Assembly: GCA_964555515.1 (NCBI GenBank)
Contig: CAZKSJ010000022.1
Location: 1-14,915, forward strand
Source of the DNA: UBA1388 sp964555515
GTDB lineage: Bacteria > Patescibacteriota > Microgenomatia > UBA1400 > PJMF01
Length of the DNA: 14,915 nucleotides
Direction: 5' to 3'
A program made the translations under genes and the position numbers. Positions 12,873-14,915 of the stretch are shown here, one piece after another. The notes under the pieces are model-generated. The model was not told where the DNA came from. It did not search any database and saw only the letters and a program-made list of their open reading frames with translations. Each line of letters opens with the position of its first letter. The first letter of the stretch is position 1.

Positions 12873-13514
12873 TTACACTCCATGGGCGATTGTACACCCA
12901 ATCACTGAAGCCGTACCATGTGATTTAAACACCTTGGCACATTCATTGAGAGTTGAACCTGTGGTGCAAACGTCATCGACCAACAAAATAGAACGATTGG
13001 CAATTTGGTTTGGGTCGATTAATAAACGAAAATGATTGTCCAAATGGTGCAAGCGCGCTGATTTGGAGCCCAAACTAGCCTGATGACTCGAGTTGACAAC
13101 TCTTTGTAAAGTATCAACAAACTGAACTTGTGTTAGCCTGCCTAGCTCCTGAGCAATCACCGCGGCTTGATTAAATCCCCTTTCTTGCTGGCGGCGAGGA
13201 TGAAGCGGGACGCAGGTAACAAGATCAGTTTTGGGAATGATGGTGGTGAAGTAGAGGAGGTGAGCAAGCGTTAAGCCGATTTCTTTCACACTTTGATATT
13301 TGAGAGCGTGGATAATTGATCGCATTTCAGTAGTTAATTCTGCTGCCGAGATAACTTGATCAAGATAATTGTCGTTAAGCGTGATTTGGACTGGATCAGA
13401 TAAAAAAACTAATTGGTTATAGCAGTTGGCACACAGAAAAGTGCCAATTTGTCTACACGAGCCACACCTTTTGGGAAAAAGGATTTCTTTGATCAGATTT
13501 AACAAAAATGACAC
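12873..13514 (-). CDS. comF: ComF family protein (phosphoribosyltransferase-like)
   Basis: The 213-residue protein has the two ComF parts. A zinc-finger-like module is formed by C17, C20, C28 and C31 (KRCGSC and LCANCY). The phosphoribosyltransferase fold shows VPLHPRRQQERGFNQA (102-117) and the PRPP loop ILLVDDVCTTGSTL (176-189). ComF is needed for DNA uptake in naturally competent bacteria, probably helping single-stranded DNA enter the cytoplasm; here no other competence gene is in view. The start is the GTG at 13514, giving MSFLLNLIKEILFPKRC, the usual ComF N-terminus; no upstream ATG is in frame. TACAAT lies 8 bases upstream. It follows the TPR membrane gene by 46 bases and is followed by the small unknown gene after 2 bases. 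Confidence 0.93.
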   Translation of the reverse strand: MSFLLNLIKEILFPKRCGSCRQIGTFLCANCYNQLVFLSDPVQITLNDNYLDQVISAAELTTEMRSIIHALKYQSVKEIGLTLAHLLYFTTIIPKTDLVTCVPLHPRRQQERGFNQAAVIAQELGRLTQVQFVDTLQRVVNSSHQASLGSKSARLHHLDNHFRLLIDPNQIANRSILLVDDVCTTGSTLNECAKVFKSHGTASVIGCTIAHGV

Positions 13515-13522
13515 GCGTCATG

Positions 13523-13528
13523 ATTGTA
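13523..13528 (-). promoter_or_regulatory. possible -10 box upstream of comF
   Basis: TACAAT on the minus strand (five of six to TATAAT) ends 8 bases before the GTG start at 13514. Transcription would begin 1-2 bases before or at the start codon, again an almost leaderless arrangement. No good -35 box is seen, and no Shine-Dalgarno site lies before the GTG. Confidence 0.35.
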
Positions 13529-13560
13529 CTGCGGCAAGCTTGGATAAACGGTAGCGTAAA

Positions 13561-14915
13561 CTACTTTTGATCTTGTTGAATGGCTTGTGCTTGGATTAGC
13601 CAAGACTGCAGAAGACTTTGAATTTGCCGATCTTTAATCTCTAATTGATACTGTTTAATTTTTTCGCTAGCTTCTTCAAAACGGTTGTCTTTAAGCAAGA
13701 CTTCAACTTCCATCAACTTGTAATCAGTGGAATTTGGGAATTGGTTTTGAGCAACTAAAATTTCTTTGAGCGCCTCCTGATATTTTTCTTGACTGAAGTA
13801 AAGGGCAATGAGTGAGTTGTAACTGTAATAGAAGTTGGGATCGATTTGGATGGCTTGGTGGTAGTCAGCTGTAGCCGCTTCGAATTCTCCCAGATCGCGG
13901 TAGACATTCCCGCGATTATGATAAACCTGGGGATAATTGGCACCGCTATCAATGGCAATTTGATATTGTGTCAGCGCCTCGTCATAAAGTTTGGCATCAC
14001 TAAGCGCCATTGCCAAATTGTTATGAATCCTGGCTGAATCGGTGTGTTGTAATAAATATGAGTAAAAACGGATCGGATTGCCCCAGAGATAGTTTTGACG
14101 AATTGTTAATCCTGCAAATAAAATGATCACTCCAATCATGATGGGCTGGGAGACTGTAATTAACTGGTGATAAGCAAGCGCAGGCAGCAACCTGACTATG
14201 CCAATAAGAGCAATCAATAGTCCAACTAATGGTAGATACAGCCAATGTTCATAAAGTAAGCCATTGATGGGGATGATGCCAGACACAGGCGCGAGCATGA
14301 TAAAAAACCAGCTCCAGCCAAAAATAACCAGTAAAGTTTTTTTCTTTAGCCACTCATAGTAGGCGAGGATGAGTACGACGAGATTGATCATCAAGAACAA
14401 CCATGGCCAAATCGTGCTAAATGAAGTGACCAAATCTGTGAATCTTTCCATATGGAGTGGGTAGGGGAAAATAAGTAATTTGAGATAAATAAAGAATATT
14501 TTGGTGAATGTCAATAATCTGACTAGTAGGCTGGAAGCATACAAATTCTCGCCGTTGTAAAAATTAAATGAATTGGCAAAATTGAGCACTGTTGCTCGGC
14601 CAAGCAGATAACTGACGGCAAACGATAAGGAGGTAAGTAGGGCGACGATCGCTGCCCGTTGTTTGGCAAGTAATTCTTTGAGGCGTTGATAGTGATATTT
14701 ATAAAGAGGAATTAATTGAAATAAAGCAGTAATCACTATTAGACCGAAGGTAGCAATACCAATTTCTTTGCCCAAGATCGAACCAAGATAGAGCAGGGCA
14801 CTCAATATCATCATTACCCACAAATTGAGCGTTGTTTGAGATTGGTAAATGCGAACGACTATTGGTCGCTGGTTGATGATGCGAGCAAAAAGATAAAGTG
14901 AAGCTAGTCCGAATA
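13561..14915 (-). CDS. GT-C/TMTC-like membrane protein with C-terminal TPR repeats, 5' end outside window
   Basis: The frame runs open to the window edge (14915), so the N-terminus is missing; about 450 residues are visible. The N-terminal two thirds hold about nine hydrophobic segments. The motif LYEHWLYLPLVG and the stretch LKLLIFPYPLHMERF resemble prokaryotic relatives of the TMTC and other GT-C mannosyltransferases (E..LYLP motif). The catalytic acidic residue of that family lies in the first outer loop, which is not in the window, so activity cannot be judged. The last 160 residues contain about four TPR units, for example ARIHNNLAMALSDAKLYDEA, VYHNRGNVYRDLGEFEAA, SYNSLIALYFSQEKYQEA and YKLMEVEVLLKDNRFEEA. 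The likely role is protein O-glycosylation or envelope sugar transfer, by inference. A TTG at 14823 could initiate, but the in-frame residues upstream look like more of the same protein. Confidence 0.75.
   Translation of the reverse strand, partial: FGLASLYLFARIINQRPIVVRIYQSQTTLNLWVMMILSALLYLGSILGKEIGIATFGLIVITALFQLIPLYKYHYQRLKELLAKQRAAIVALLTSLSFAVSYLLGRATVLNFANSFNFYNGENLYASSLLVRLLTFTKIFFIYLKLLIFPYPLHMERFTDLVTSFSTIWPWLFLMINLVVLILAYYEWLKKKTLLVIFGWSWFFIMLAPVSGIIPINGLLYEHWLYLPLVGLLIALIGIVRLLPALAYHQLITVSQPIMIGVIILFAGLTIRQNYLWGNPIRFYSYLLQHTDSARIHNNLAMALSDAKLYDEALTQYQIAIDSGANYPQVYHNRGNVYRDLGEFEAATADYHQAIQIDPNFYYSYNSLIALYFSQEKYQEALKEILVAQNQFPNSTDYKLMEVEVLLKDNRFEEASEKIKQYQLEIKDRQIQSLLQSWLIQAQAIQQDQK

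Noticed and set aside
12871..12897. Earlier ATG (12897) for the small gene after comF
   Set aside because: It lies inside comF without a ribosome binding site, whereas ATG 12870 has GGAG at good spacing.
1..14915. UGA recoding (as in some candidate phyla)
   Set aside because: TGA ends several genes at the expected family length (rpiB, LOG, glycosylase, DUF4349), and no in-frame TGA occurs within conserved domains.

Overview
The window looks like a chromosomal housekeeping segment of a small-genome bacterium, most likely Patescibacteria (Candidate Phyla Radiation). That assignment is inference from gene content and protein style: compact and often divergent enzymes, tiny intergenic gaps, a Lon-like ATPase with no protease domain, an RNase J with an altered motif, and a uracil-DNA glycosylase without its Fe-S cysteines. 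The genetic code appears standard: TAA, TAG and TGA all end genes and Trp is TGG. I see no insertion sequence, prophage, CRISPR array or tRNA.

Layout, plus strand. At 1-143 lies the end, or nearly all, of a small protein, followed by a strong terminator at 161-197. A MIP18/DUF59 protein (219-809) follows, its domain split by a repeat-encoded insert. Next come two pentose-phosphate-type genes, rpiB (833-1315) and an rpe-like gene (1299-2018), then a LOG-family protein (2084-2830) and a PfkB sugar kinase (2900-3823). A secreted, membrane-anchored protein with an LPxTG-like motif (3850-4419) and a Lon-like AAA+ protein (4432-5490) come next. Then follow a family 4-type uracil-DNA glycosylase (5511-6143) overlapping a polytopic membrane protein (6140-6907), RNase J (6966-8627), the DNA translocase FtsK (8714-10867) and a DUF4349 membrane protein (10932-11951).

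Layout, minus strand. From the right edge inward: a membrane protein with C-terminal TPRs, resembling a GT-C glycosyltransferase and cut by the window (13561-14915), comF (12873-13514), a small unknown protein (12415-12870), and the tmRNA gene ssrA (11969-12367). ssrA has its own promoter, and its terminator lies inside the 3' end of the convergent DUF4349 gene. The only stretch over 300 bases without a protein gene (11952-12414) is filled by this tmRNA.

The genes do not form one pathway. RpiB and the Rpe-like protein would work on the same pentose phosphates. RNase J, tmRNA and the Lon-like ATPase belong to RNA and protein turnover, FtsK to chromosome segregation, the glycosylase to DNA repair, and several others to the cell envelope.

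The most interesting signals are: (1) a TANNNT -10 box exactly 6 nt before the ATG of four genes, which predicts leaderless mRNAs, alongside genes with clear Shine-Dalgarno sites; (2) a tmRNA with an unusually long 27-residue tag ending NYAFA and no encoded CCA; (3) the 33-bp tandem repeats inside the DUF59 gene; and (4) a group of enzymes lacking hallmark residues (RNase J, the glycosylase, Rpe) or a whole domain (Lon).
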